Of a stretch of 64,000 nt of DNA, positions 10,071 to 20,790 are shown one piece after another. The stretch covers positions 7,356,192 through 7,420,191 of the forward strand of contig NW_020654289.1 in assembly GCF_003589595.1 (NCBI RefSeq). Direction: 5' to 3'. The stretch is from Hyposmocoma kahamanoa. Its lineage: Eukaryota > Arthropoda > Insecta > Lepidoptera > Cosmopterigidae. A program made the translations under genes and the position numbers. The notes under the pieces are model-generated. The model was not told the DNA's origin. It did not search any database and was given only the letters and a program-made list of their open reading frames with translations. Position 1 is the stretch's first letter. The number at the start of each line of letters is the position of its first letter.

Positions 10071-11756
10071 TAAGAAATTATTAACGAGAGTAAGTTACAA
10101 GCCCAAAGCCCAATGCTGAGAGTTTTAAAGACTCGAGTTTATAATTTTTACCGCCCGTGCTACATACAATGGTTTTCATTACATTTGCGAGGAAATAGAT
10201 ACAATTATTTATATCTTGTATGTGTATAATAAATATCGCTGTTACGGATTTTGCAAATGGCGAGCTTTTTGTTTTTTTTTTTAACAGATTGCCAGCTATT
10301 CTTCCATAGACAATACAACTCGAGCTAAAGTTTTATATGAGCTTAGACTATGGTAACCAAAGGACATGTTATATTGACATATATAAATCAGACGTTATAT
10401 GTACATATACATGATGCATTTAGATGTTGAAAACAAGAACGTTTTATTGTCTTTGTTTAACTACTGCGTGCCGTCGTAAGCCAAAACAGATAGCACTACA
10501 TTGATTTATGTCAAACATGGGAATCGAAAATACATAACGTCATCTTAAATGCCAACTGTCCTCATTTTACCATTTTTGGAGTACCCTTTGATAACCGTTT
10601 CCGGTTGTCAAAGGGAAGTACATCAAATGTCAAAACCAATGTTTGGCCAAATGTTTTAATGAATTATTCGCATTAATTGTAATGAAATGGACAAAAACAT
10701 TGACAGTGAAAACAATTAAGTAATGATTAAAATGCGTCGCTGTGGCATTAAGGGGCGTGGCAGTAGAAAAGGCGGAAATCAACCGAATTACATTACACGT
10801 ATGTAACATGTATTATTTTTTATCTATAAATCATTCAATAGCCCAAATATCTCATGTAATTAAGCTCATTTAAGTAGATTATTCATAACTCTTGTCGAAT
10901 TTTGCTTTGTTTACTTTAGATTGCCGGTTTATTAGTATATTTTGATGATCGTTGATAACGATTATTTTGAGATAGTGTTGTTCTTGTAAGCAGACATATT
11001 ATCGATATTCTGTTATTAAAACAATTAACTACGAGGTTTTTATTATTTCATTCTTATTATTTTTAAAGTTCACCTACAAATGAAAAAAGAATGAAAAACT
11101 GATTGGAAATTATATGACTGCCGAACATAAACATTGGATCAAATACCACCTTCGTTTGTTCGCTCCATTTTGCAGAGTCAAATTTTAATAGAACTTTGAA
11201 TGTAACTAGATTATATGATAATGCAATTCCATCGTTACATTTACTGGTAAATAACTTAAATAACTATACAAATTAGCATACATAAAAAACAGTTTCAACA
11301 TTCAAGCCATACATTCGCATGTCGATATTGACTTATCTATGATTATAGTACAACACTAAATCCGCCATTTGTGGTGGACATTTTTGGTTTAGGTAGAGAC
11401 GTTTATTCCGTAGACAGGGCAGTTCTTTTCCTTTATTTTTTTCCATCTTCTAAGTATAAGAGGCACAGACGCAGGCAGCCACAATGTTGAAAGGTAAATA
11501 ATTCCAAATCTAGAAATCCTATGCGTATGCATTTGTAGACAATGATATTATACTTGTAATTAGTGGATGACTTAATCGTCGATTTTTAACGAGAAAACGA
11601 GTGTAGCAACCACTGTCAAAACATGAACAAAATAAATAATGGAAGTGGCTTCTACCCGTAGGCCTAATAGATATATAAATTCAAGTTGTTTTAGTTATAA
11701 TTGTTCCTCAATGAACTTTGTATATAAGCCTTAACATGATGTAGTTATTCTTTTTC
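10071..11756. other. No recognised feature
   Basis: AT-rich. The only candidate signal is an isolated start codon plus splice donor at 11484-11494, discussed in the findings. No convincing coding sequence. Confidence 0.5.
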
Positions 11757-11905
11757 GTAGCAGTGGCAACGAAAGGGTTGTTACACAATTCGTCTAGGGA
11801 AGTACTGCCAACCTATTTCTGCCACCAAGCATTAATGTGAGCATTACTGCGTTCCGTTTTTGTAGGGTAATTTAATGGTGGTGGTGAAAGTATAAATTCA
11901 TCCAA
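11757..11905 (+). repeat. SINE-A, 5' half only
   Basis: GTAGCAGTGG, TTCGTCTAGGGAAGTACTGC and the TTAATGTGAGCATTACTGCG stem are recognisable. The copy stops after the AGGGTAA block. Confidence 0.75.
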
Positions 11906-12489
11906 TGCAGGGTCATAAAATCATTTAAGATCACTTGATGATTCATTCAAAATGCCGATTATTATACTATATTAATACAGGAAATCTTGAAATGCATCTC
12001 GAGATGTGAGTAACGTTTCTATAAGCACTTGTAGGTCTTAGAAGCTATTTATTATTTATAAGCAATTTTGTGGCCGTCAGTGAATCGTGGCGACTATCCA
12101 AATTACTTTTCAATTAAAACATAGGAAAATGTAGTTGCCAATATAATTATACAATAGCGCATTTGTGTACTGCAGTCGATACGTATTCGTATCGAATCCG
12201 AAACTATACAAATCTAGAAACCTTGGACTCATTTCGGATGTAGCTTGTGCACTAAGTCCCGTTCGAATCCGAGAAAATATAAATATCACTTGTATACCTA
12301 GAGATAAAAATGATCACTGTGACATTTCCGACTGTCATTTCTCGGATAGGAATCGGACGTAGTGTGCAAATACTCCTATGGATACCTATTTTATATTTAT
12401 TTAACGAATTTCCACATTTAGAACTATTTTGTTTTAAATAGTAGTAGGGCTCTTCATGGAATAGTTTTGCCAATAGTTCTGCAAATTTT
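11906..12489. other. No gene; weak hairpin element near 12249-12368
   Basis: An imperfect inverted pair (GAATCCGAGAAAA near 12275 and TTTCTCGGATAGG near 12339) is visible. Nothing else recognisable. Confidence 0.4.
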
Positions 12490-12745
12490 TTATTGAATTG
12501 ATATTCAATTATTTTTTATGTGATATTACTCCACTTGTTTGTTGACTGAGTGACGAAATATTTATGATTTGTCATAGATGGCGCTACAGCTAAAAAGTCG
12601 TTGAAAAAAAAAATAAATACAACGACACGACAACAAACACATATAAGAATTCGTGAGGTCCGCTGGTTCGTTCCGTGGCTTAGTTGGTATAGCGTCTGGC
12701 ACGACATGCTAGAAGACGTCGGTTCGAATCCGACCGGATCGGACC
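12490..12745 (+). repeat. SINE-B tail (minus) joined to SINE-B body and head (plus)
   Basis: 12490-12541 is the family tail in minus orientation. 12542-12745 runs plus through CATAGATGGCGCTACAGCTA to the head CCGTGGCTTAGTTGGTATAG and the B-box GGTTCGAATCC. The head ends directly at a SINE-A copy, with the SINE-B 3' tail missing. Confidence 0.75.
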
Positions 12746-12749
12746 GTAG

Positions 12750-12963
12750 GTACCTATTTTTGCCGCCATGCAGTAATATAAGCATTACTACGTTCCGGTT
12801 TTGAAGACGGTACTTGTCAACTTTATGTCGCGCGTAATGGCAATGCTCCTTATATCTTTATGATTTAACGCTCTGAGTGGCACTGCAAATGCCATGGACA
12901 GACATATCGCTTACCACCAGGCGCGACTTGTTATTCCCGTCACTTCGAAACATAAAACAAAAG
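12750..12963 (+). repeat. SINE-A, 5' truncated
   Basis: Begins at TACCTATTTTTGCCGCC and continues through ATGGACAGACATATCGCTTA to the A-rich end. It abuts the SINE-B head, forming a B/A chimera. Confidence 0.8.
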
Positions 12964-15019
12964 AAATGAACCGTCTGTCCCTGCAAGCTCAAAATACCAC
13001 TTTTTTCAGGCTTTCATTTCGCGCTTGTCCGCGCGGTGCTAGCGAACGTTACACTGCGGGCCGCAGCAGGCGGCACTGCGGTTGCGGGTGCAATCACACG
13101 CGATTGTGATGCAAATTGCCGCGTGATTGCTCGCTCTCTCCGCTGCTAAAACTATGCCCATTTGCGGAGTTTTTAGATTTTATATCCCTTTGACCTCCCC
13201 GGATGCTAATTCTTCATCACTATCTATAGGTATAGGACAAAACGAGTTTTTAAATTGATCGTTGAAAAACTTATGACGTTGTGTTCAAGTTTGCAGCATT
13301 GGGTTATTATTTTGTTTGTATAAGAACCCGCAGGAAAACAATAACTTACATAATTAATTTAGTTGCGTGTTTTTTTGTACCGTCTGTTTCACCCGACACC
13401 GATTTGATTATGCGCGACGAACTTTCCCAAACAATTGAGTTACAAACTACCCAACTTGTTCCTGCCCGAGATCACCTACAAAAAACCGCAGCTTAGAGTA
13501 ACATTGGGTTTGGTGCTCCTGCCGCCGCCGGCCGTCCACCTCGTTAAGCCAAAACTTACCAAAACTTCCAAGTTATCTCGCTTTCACGAACAATTTAATA
13601 ATGGAATAACCACTGAATTATTTGAATTTTCATTTCGTTTCGCTTCTCCAAGGGAGATGTGTATCTTTCTTCTTTGTTTCGACCAGTCTTCATGGCTGCC
13701 ATCTATTATGAATTAAGACCGTTGGTTTGCTCCGCCTTTGTGCTAAGTGCTAGAGTCAACATCATAAATCAGTGCAGTTCGTCCTAGTTCCTTTGAATGG
13801 CTTGACAGTCGGTTTGAAAGAAAGCCGGGGTTAATGCTTTAAGAAATAAATGGAAGGGGATTAATAAGCCAGGCGAACTTTGTTTTGTTTAAAAATGCCT
13901 TTTGAGAGATAGATACATCACTTACTTTAATAGAATATTACTATGATATATGTAGCAGAGAGGTAAAGGACGTTCAGTCCATATTTTGGAATTTAGATGT
14001 TTTTACAAACATTGCTTTGACATTCTAACAATCGCAGAGACATTACGTCGTATTGTCGTTTGTGTTTTATTTAAAATATTTTATTTGACCGTTACATTGA
14101 TTTTAAATGCCTAATTAACAGCCTCATTCTCATTAAAATGCTCTGTAGTTAAAAAATACTATTTGACACGTAAGGTTCTTTACCTCTCTCCTACGGGATA
14201 CATGAATAATTCACAATAAAACTGTATAATTCCCAATAATACCCAAAATTAAAGTGATTTATATACCTAATTTGCAGTTTAACGTTCATTAATTTAGCAA
14301 TAAAAGTTCGAGCTCTCATACAATTTTCAAGCCACCCACTCTCCCACATACACTCATTTGCATGCGCATGCACACTTCATCGCTCAAACTTACACAGATC
14401 ACATACTCGCACACGTAGACACATTCACACATATCACGCGCACTTACACACAATTACACACATTACTTGGTTACGTTCTATAGAAACTAAACGAAAATTA
14501 AGGAGCGTCAGGACTGACACTATTCCACATTATTCATGGGGCGGACTCTATTAATGAAGTATTGAGTTGATTTTAGTTATTACGAATATAATACACTGAC
14601 TAAAATATGACATAGTTCAATCGATATATTTCAACAACGGTTTTTTATTTCAATGATCGTGACTCATCACTGATTCATGAACTTTGACACGTGTCATTCT
14701 AATGAAGCTAAACTTTACGGAGTATAACGAACAAACGACAGACGCATTTATCGAGACACTTCGTGATAAGGCAGTGCACAAGTACGAGGTCAACCAACCT
14801 TGATTGTATATGTGCGTACCCTCTTCCCTCGTCAATCTCTCCGATCCAAACGAAGGTCCATCGGGATTCAAGATTCTGGCGTGTCCGCAACTTGGTATTG
14901 CAATTATGTTTCAATGAGATCCTCAAATATATATATAGGTTCTAAAAATATTTTACGTACAAGCGCATGTCAGTCTTACTTCATCAATAAAAATGTAAAA
15001 TAAAATAAAAAAAGCTATA
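12964..15019. other. No gene recognised; GC-rich patch 13015-13150
   Basis: The patch contains GGGCCGCAGCAGGCGGCACT and partly self-complementary GCAATCACACGCGATTGTGA, standing out against AT-rich flanks. No ORF of known type. At 14340-14470 there is a diffuse CA-rich stretch. Confidence 0.5.
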
Positions 15020-15175
15020 TTGTTACATATAGGAAATGAAATTATGTTTTCGGATCTAAATAACGTACATTGGTTTTTTGTTTTCAAATAAACTAATGCC
15101 GAAACGTTAATTTATTTGAAAACAAAAAATCTTTATAGGTACTATGTCCCAGTCAGCCGTGACCATGAGACCTTG
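15020..15175 (-). repeat. Repeat N copy with internal fold-back
   Basis: 15027-15110 matches the reverse complement of 61900-61985 (GGAAATGAAATTATG...TTTTCGGATCTAA and the CCGAAACGTT block). 15150-15172 (CAGTCAGCCGTGACCATGAG) matches 61880-61900 in the same strand sense. The two halves are therefore inverted relative to each other around a 19-bp perfect inverted repeat (15074-15092 and 15111-15129). Confidence 0.65.
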
Positions 15176-15180
15176 ATTTA

Positions 15181-15290
15181 AGTAGCAGTAGAGCTTCTTG
15201 TGAAAGAGTTCGTCCAGGGAAGTACTGCTCTCTTACCTATGTCTGCCGCCAAGCAGTAATGTGAGCATTAATGCGTTCTGGTTTTGAAGG
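15181..15290 (+). repeat. SINE-A, 5' half
   Basis: AGTAGCAGTAGAGCTTCTTG through TTCTGGTTTTGAAGG; cut by a SINE-F copy. Confidence 0.82.
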
Positions 15291-15400
15291 TTCGAAAAGG
15301 TCATTTCCTAAATTGTTCCTACCGGGAATTGAACCCGGTGCCTGCTATTGCAGCGCCCACAGAGCAAACCGTTGGCCCACTGAGGTCATCGATTATGATT
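15291..15400 (-). repeat. SINE-F tRNA-like copy
   Basis: The minus strand has a tRNA-like head. On the plus strand this reads ACCGGGAATTGAACCCGGTG (B-box region reversed) and GGCCCACTGAGGTCATC (5' end reversed). A second copy lies at 53613-53690, again next to a SINE-A. Confidence 0.65.
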
Positions 15401-15472
15401 CATTTAATAAACTACCATCTACGAGCTGAGACGTTTTTCTTGATCTCCCATTGACAAAAAAAAACCACTTTC

Positions 15473-16100
15473 AGTAGCAGGAAGCACCTCTGCTTGTAAA
15501 AAAAGTTCGTCAAGGGAAGTACTGCCATCTTACCTATTTGAGCCACCAAGCAGTAATATGAGCATTACTGCGTTCCAGTTTTAAAGGGTAAAGTATGCTT
15601 GTGAAGTTACGGGCACATGAGAGTTGTCAAGTTATGTTTTTTTATAATATCAATTGGTAGAACGAACAAGTCGTGCGCCTGATGGTGGCTGTCTATAACA
15701 GCTGCAGTGCCACTCACAGCTTTAAATCTCAAAGATCTGAGGAGCACTGCCACTGCGCCCGTCACCCTGAGGCACAAGTAAGTCGACTAGTCCTATGTGC
15801 CTGCAATTTCACCAGCACCCTTCAAAACCGCAACACAGTAATGCTGACATTACTGCTTGGCGGCAGAAATAGGTAAGGTGGCAGTACTTTCCTGGACGAT
15901 CTCTTTCACAAGGAACTCTACTGCTACTAGAAAGCCTCAAAATGGATGAAAAATGTCTCAAAGCGACGGGCACATTGGCAGTGCTCCATAGATTTTTGTA
16001 ATTTAAAGCTCTGAGTGGCATTGCAATTATCATGGATAGGCGTGTCGCTTACCACCAGGAGCACGACTTGTTCGTCTCATCGCTGGATATCATAAAAAAA
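15473..16100 (+). repeat. SINE-A (plus) split by a complete SINE-A (minus)
   Basis: 15473-15636 is the 5' half of a plus copy ending at CAAGTTATG. 15637-15929 is a near full-length minus copy from TTTTTTTATAATATC to CTCTACTGCTACT. 15953-16100 resumes the plus copy from ATGTCTCAAAGCGACGGG to GGATATCATAAAAAAA. The host breakpoint falls in the family block ACTTATGTCTCAGGGTG. About 24 extra bases (15929-15952) lie at the right junction. Confidence 0.85.
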
Positions 16101-16486
16101 CCAAACAAACCAAATTTCAGTGTATTTTGAGGTGCCTAGGTCTTATTGCCAGTAGGATTGTTATATGGTTGGGTATGTAGGGCAAAATACATATGTCAGT
16201 ATGTGAAGATATATATTCACTGATCTAAACACGGCGGAATGCTAAGTTGAGCAATTGAATACAGTTCCTCCGGGACACAACTTTGCGGTGAAGTGACAAG
16301 TCCAGAATTGAATTCACTGCGACTGTTGTAGAATTTACAATGCTTTAATGTTATTAGTGGTAGGTACTTACAGCTTAATAATGATCCAGATAGCAGAAAT
16401 GCGCGTAAGTATAAGACTGTGAGTGGGTGGTTTTACGGGAAACGTTTTATTACGGAAAAACTGGCTTTTTTATTTATAGTATTTGG

Positions 16487-16836
16487 TTCTGATTCCACCG
16501 GAGATGTGCGAGGTAGCGAAGTGATGTGCGAGGAAAAAATCCACCAACGGAATTACTTCATTTTCATAGCCTCGCTTAGCGCAGCTCTGGTGGAAAAGGA
16601 CTATCAGAGCTAAGAGTTTGTACATACAAAAAGAAAAAGATGTGTGCGAGGAATGTGTGCGAGGGATGTGTGCGAGAAATTTATGCGAGGTTCGTCTCCG
16701 TTCACCCCACCACAGCGCTCACAGCTGAAAACAGTCCGTTACTCATACTCGCACAGTTCAGGTATATACCGTTTGACAGCTTCGCTATGTATCCTCGCAA
16801 AGCCTAGCTACCTCGCACAGCTTTGGTGGAATCGGC
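16487..16836. mobile_element. MITE-2 copy, diverged
   Basis: Inverted ends GATTCCACCGGAGATGTGCG and the reverse complement of CGCACAGCTTTGGTGGAATC match the MITE-2 termini at 55873-56308. Inside are several GATGTGTGCGAGG-type repeats, also seen reversed in the other copy (CCTCGCACACAT). Target duplication not clear. Confidence 0.6.
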
Positions 16837-16844
16837 ATGTTTAC

Positions 16845-17030
16845 AGTGAATGCGTGAAATCGTTATCAACTTTATCCTCGACTACGAGGAAACGGATAAC
16901 GACTTCACGCAATAACTGAAACCGGCTTTACGCAACTGAGATTGATCGACTGCATGCATTTAATACGTGAAGTTGATTGCGATTTCACGCATTAACTGCA
17001 ATCAAGCAGTTAATCTGTTAGCAACCTTAG
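16845..17030. repeat. Hairpin-rich stretch
   Basis: 16852-16867 (GCGTGAAATCGTTATC) pairs with 16895-16910 with one mismatch. TCCTCG/CGAGGA forms an inner stem. Further copies of the same word occur at about 16980-17000 (GCGATTTCACGC), with ATTAACTGC/GCAGTTAAT at 16995-17022. Class unknown. Confidence 0.6.
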
Positions 17031-17103
17031 ATAGAGGTTATAAAACAAAAGGTTTTTAGGGATATCTTAAATTATTAAATATTTTTTAAAATATTTTGAC
17101 GAC

Positions 17104-17385
17104 TTGCGTGGTTGAGTAGCTTGCACATCGGTTTTAAAGATGTCGCCATGTCTGAGGTCCCGGGTTTGATCCCCGGCCGGGTCAATAAAGGAAAAACTGG
17201 AAAAACTAATTTTTTTGTATTATCTCGGGTCTGGGTGTTTGTTTGGTACAGCTATTTCCATAACACAAGTGTTTTAATTACTTACTTTGGGATCAGAACA
17301 ATGTATGCGATGTTGTCTATTATTTATATTTATTTATTTATTTTGCATTTCACATGGATGGGTGGTACAGATTGATAGCGTAAGG
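17104..17385 (+). repeat. SINE-C, tRNA-derived
   Basis: Head GTGGTTGAGTAGCTTGCACA with B-box GGTTTGATCCCCGGCCGGGT. It is followed by the family body (ATCTCGGGTCTGGGTGTTTG, ACTTACTTTGGGATCAGAAC) and an ATTTATTTATTT tail. Other copies lie at 36420-36620 (minus) and 46206-46437 (plus). Confidence 0.8.
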
Positions 17386-17433
17386 ACTATTTTAGTAAGG
17401 ACTGTTTACAATTAAAATTAATATACATTTTAA

Positions 17434-17539
17434 AATTGGACGTAATTGATTAACATGGATTTTAATATTACTGTTTATGTAATATAAATAAATATGTAAA
17501 TAGTAGTATAAAATCCATGTTAATCAATTACGTTCAATT
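17434..17539. repeat. Long inverted repeat, 31-bp arms
   Basis: 17434-17464 and 17509-17539 are reverse complements with one mismatch. The inner 25 bp (ACGTAATTGATTAACATGGA and on) are perfect. The 44-bp AT-rich spacer has no other feature. It could be a tiny MITE or a fold-back rearrangement. Confidence 0.85.
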
Positions 17540-17689
17540 GTTATTATTTATTAATTGTTATACATATACTATTTATATTTAGTTTAAAATTCCAAATATA
17601 CCTAGATTGTTATTACAATTGGTATTATATTATGATAATTATTTACAATCGTCGTTCAAGAACTCACTTACAAAGTAGGTACACTTTGA

Positions 17690-17870
17690 TAATAGTAAAC
17701 TTATTTGTACTAGAGCGCCCTGGACACACACGTATACAATCGCAAATTACACCCAAACTCATGAGAGAAATAAACGCAGGCCATACAAATATTTCTCATG
17801 GCCAGGAATCGAACCTGGGACCTCTGCGTGCCAGTCCGGCATGGTAACCGTTCGGCCACGGAGGCAGTTA
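17690..17870 (-). repeat. SINE-D, tRNA-derived
   Basis: On the plus strand GGAATCGAACCTGGGACCTC (B-box reversed), then GGTAACCGTTCGGCCACGGA (A-box and 5' end reversed). The body contains ATCGCAAATTACACCCAAAC and GGCCATACAAATATTTCT. Other copies at 31970-32162 and 49273-49425. Confidence 0.8.
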
Positions 17871-17874
17871 GGCA

Positions 17875-18235
17875 ATTATTAATACAAACATGGAACACTT
17901 TGAAAAAATTCCTTCGATCCAGCCGGATTCGCACTGAAGTTTTCTAGCAAACCGTGTCCAACCGCTATGCCAATAAGCCATGGAACGAACCAGCGCACCT
18001 CACGAATTTTTCTACGTGTTTGGTTCTCAGATCTTTGTATTTGGTTTCTCAACGACTTTTAACTAATTTTTTATTGAATTGATTTTCAATTATTTTTTGT
18101 GAAATTGCTCGACTAGCTTGTATCAATAATTATTTTTAAGGACTTTCTAGCCATAGTTCATTTATGAGAAATTTATTAAACAAACTAGTGGAGTAATTTA
18201 ACAAAAAATAATTGAATATCAATTCAATACAAATT
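17875..18235 (-). repeat. SINE-B cluster
   Basis: 17875-18060 is a minus copy with ATTCCTTCGATCCAGCCGGATTC and the reversed head (CAATAAGCCATGGAACGAAC). 18070-18135 is a second minus tail. 18176-18235 is a plus tail (CAAACTAGTGGAGTAATTTA). Confidence 0.72.
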
Positions 18236-18707
18236 TTAATTTATTTGTTGTTACTAAAAAACAAGCATGATGCCATACGGTAACGATAAGGGAGTACGGC
18301 AACGAGATTCTCCTTTTCATCTTATCTCATCGCTGGCATACATAATGCTTGCCATCGTGTTGAAAGGATTTACCAAACGGCTTAAGATACTCGCCGATTG
18401 GTTATCACATTGCAATTATAATCATCCTTATTATGATTTCAGGACTGCAGTGCTTTAGACTTTTAATGGTTATAGGAAACTATCTCACCTAATGTCAAGT
18501 AAAGTTGTAGCCAAGGATACTTGCATTAAAAGTAACCATTCACTCTCGAGATAAATTCGTTGGCAACGAATTCAACTTCATTGGTATCCGCGTTTTAGTT
18601 CTCGACTTGCAGAACACTTGGTTACAAATATTGAAATTTAACGCATTTACTTCCTTAAATCGTCATTGATTTATCTGCAGTATTGATAAGAATACTATAG
18701 TAGAATA
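18236..18707. other. No recognised feature
   Basis: No credible ORF or repeat. Confidence 0.5.
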
Positions 18708-18993
18708 TAGTAGCTGTAGAGGTCCTTGTGAAAGATTTCGTCCAGGAAAGTACTGCCTTAACTATTTCTGCCTCCAAGCATAAATGTCAGCATTACTGTG
18801 TTCCGGTTTTGAAGGGTAAGTGTGCTGGTAAACAGGTGGCACTGCAGAACAGGTGTGTAGCTTACCGTCAGGCGACGACTCGTTCGTCCCGTCAATTGAT
18901 ATTATAAAAAACAGTTTGCTTGACGACAAAAAATAACCTTCGATTTTGCGTTTAAATATTCAAACGTTGACAAATGGCTGTGATTTGCGGCAT
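18708..18993 (+). repeat. SINE-A with internal deletion plus an extra 3' segment
   Basis: 18708-18911 is a SINE-A lacking the middle third (it jumps from GTGCTGGTA to GGCACTGCAG) and ending GATATTATAAAAAA. The next 80 bases (CAGTTTGCTTGACGACAAAA to GTGATTTGCGGCA) are also found directly after another SINE-A at 26946-26870 (minus), so the extra segment travels with this subfamily. Confidence 0.8.
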
Positions 18994-20084
18994 AGTCATG
19001 TGCGCTTGACGCCGAAAATAGTGCAAATTGGACTATTGTTTCCTTTCAATAGTCATTTATATCGTCTGCCACGGCGAGGACAGATACAGGAAGTATGAAA
19101 ATCCCATTCGTTGTTACTGTTTTGTTTACATTGTTCGGTTTTAGATAAATCGTGCTTCTTACTCTCCTTAAAACTTTTCTTTATGTAGTTATTACATCTG
19201 TCGTTCACCCTGTATAATATAATGATTTTCCTTCCTTTTGGCCATGCCGCTATCGGGTAAAATGAATTATTGAATAAATTCATGCAATGCATTCATGAAA
19301 CAATCAGATTGATGAAATTTGTTATAGAGCGGAAGTCAAATGAGAAATGCAATTTTTTAAATTGAAGCTTTGTATTGTTTTTAGTGTAAAGAGGCAGTGC
19401 GTGTTGTGGCCAGCGGTCGGTGCCAACGTAATCATGTGTTGGCACACAGCCATCGCTAAACTGATTCTTTCGTTTGTACATTCCACTATCGCGGTTACTG
19501 CTTCAGGAAAACACTGACTGGAAACACGAGTTACGACAAAAGATTAAGAGCAAATAAAAAGTCTTTCCAACCCTTGTACGATTTACGTTAGGAAGCTACA
19601 TGTATGCTATTGCAATTTTAAAAATTAAATCATCCCATCCGTAAGAAATGTGAATACAAAAATACACCTTATAAGCTTATATTATATCACAGACATTTCA
19701 TAAATTTCTACTCGCAAGTATCCTTAGCAATACCGAAAACAAATATGAACAAAATAAAGTGTGTTATCCAACCAATAAAAAGAATAACTTCCTCAAAGCT
19801 CCAAAAAATGTGGCTGTCAAAAACTTGTACGGGGCATAAGGTAGAATTCAAACGTGGCCCCTGAGGAGGCATTACGGCGTCGACATAGTTACACGGAAAA
19901 ATGCCCGCCGGTTGTCACCTTGGGAAATTTTACACTCTACAGCATATTCTCACCTATAGGAGCAGTGGTATTTCATAGAGAGATGCCGGTCTCCTACCTG
20001 GTATAAGTCACAAGAAGGTGCCTATTTCAAGATAAGACTGTCATCAACTTATGTATTTTTTAAACTTTAAATCTCTTTATTTTT
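18994..20084. other. No recognised feature
   Basis: Short ORFs only; no family match. Confidence 0.5.
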
Positions 20085-20245
20085 TTCCCAATTCGACTGT
20101 ACGTTTTTATTGTATGTATATTACGCGGTAACTCGGCATTTGTGAACCGATTTTGATGATTCTTTTATGTTGGAAAGAGAGTATCTCAATAGTGGTTCCA
20201 TTTAAATTTGAAGAAAATATTCCGCCTCTAATAGTCACAAACTAG
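20085..20245 (+). repeat. Repeat M copy
   Basis: CAATTCGACTGTACG, then GAACCGATTTTGATGATTCT and TTTGAAGAAAATATTCC. The same order occurs at 52451-52640, and in reverse at 29222-29392 and 54895-54975. This dispersed repeat of unknown class resembles a word common in lepidopteran genomes. Confidence 0.65.
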
Positions 20246-20299
20246 GGGATGAATGACTTTTGAGATCGGTTTTTTTTAGTAGTACTCTGCACCCGAGAT

Positions 20300-20790
20300 T
20301 TTATAATGCAAGTGACTGGACGAACAAGTCGTGCGCCTTGTGCAACACCGACCTATAAGGCTCAACTCACACTGGCGCAGTGTCGAAGTGTCGCGTCGCT
20401 GTTTTTCAACTACAACGCATAGCGCGCCCGGATTACAGTGTGATCGACGTCTGACGCCTCACTCAAGGATCGCGTGGCGACCGCTCGATTTTAACCAAGA
20501 TGCGACGCGCTAAGGCGCACATCGTCGCGGTTGTCGCGCGATTCCATAGTTGCATAACATAAATTTATACCTTAATAATGGGAAAATAGAGATGAATATG
20601 CTATGGACGAAAAACATGACGCGTCACGACGCTTCGACTCTGCGCCAGTGTGAGTTGAGCCTAACAGCTGCTACCTTTACAGCTGATAAGTAAGACATTA
20701 GTCAACAAGTCCCTTGTACCTGTAACTACACCAGCACCCTACCTAATGCTCATATTACTGCTTGAAGGCTGAAATAGGTAAGTCCCTATA
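20300..20790 (-). repeat. SINE-A split by MITE-1
   Basis: 20300-20358 (AAGTGACTGGACGAACAAGT to CCTATAA) and 20662-20790 (TAACAGCTGCTACC to GAAATAGGTAAG) are two halves of one minus copy. The join restores the family word equivalent to GTCCATAACAGTTGC. Confidence 0.8.
20359..20661 (+). mobile_element. MITE-1 copy (PIF/Harbinger-like)
   Basis: 303-bp element with long inverted ends: left GGCTCAACTCACACTGGCGC, right CGCCAGTGTGAGTTGAGCC, extending about 40 bp. Flanked by TAA on both sides (20356-20358 and 20662-20664). Internal GC-rich tandem words (CGTCGCG, GCGCGC) occur with no ORF. Same family as 2171-2456 in opposite orientation. Confidence 0.88.

Noticed and set aside
12249..12368. Small hairpin element of about 120 bp
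   Set aside because: The arms are only loosely complementary and have indels; no second copy was noticed.
14340..14470. CA-rich region considered as a microsatellite
   Set aside because: Too interrupted; only a compositional bias.
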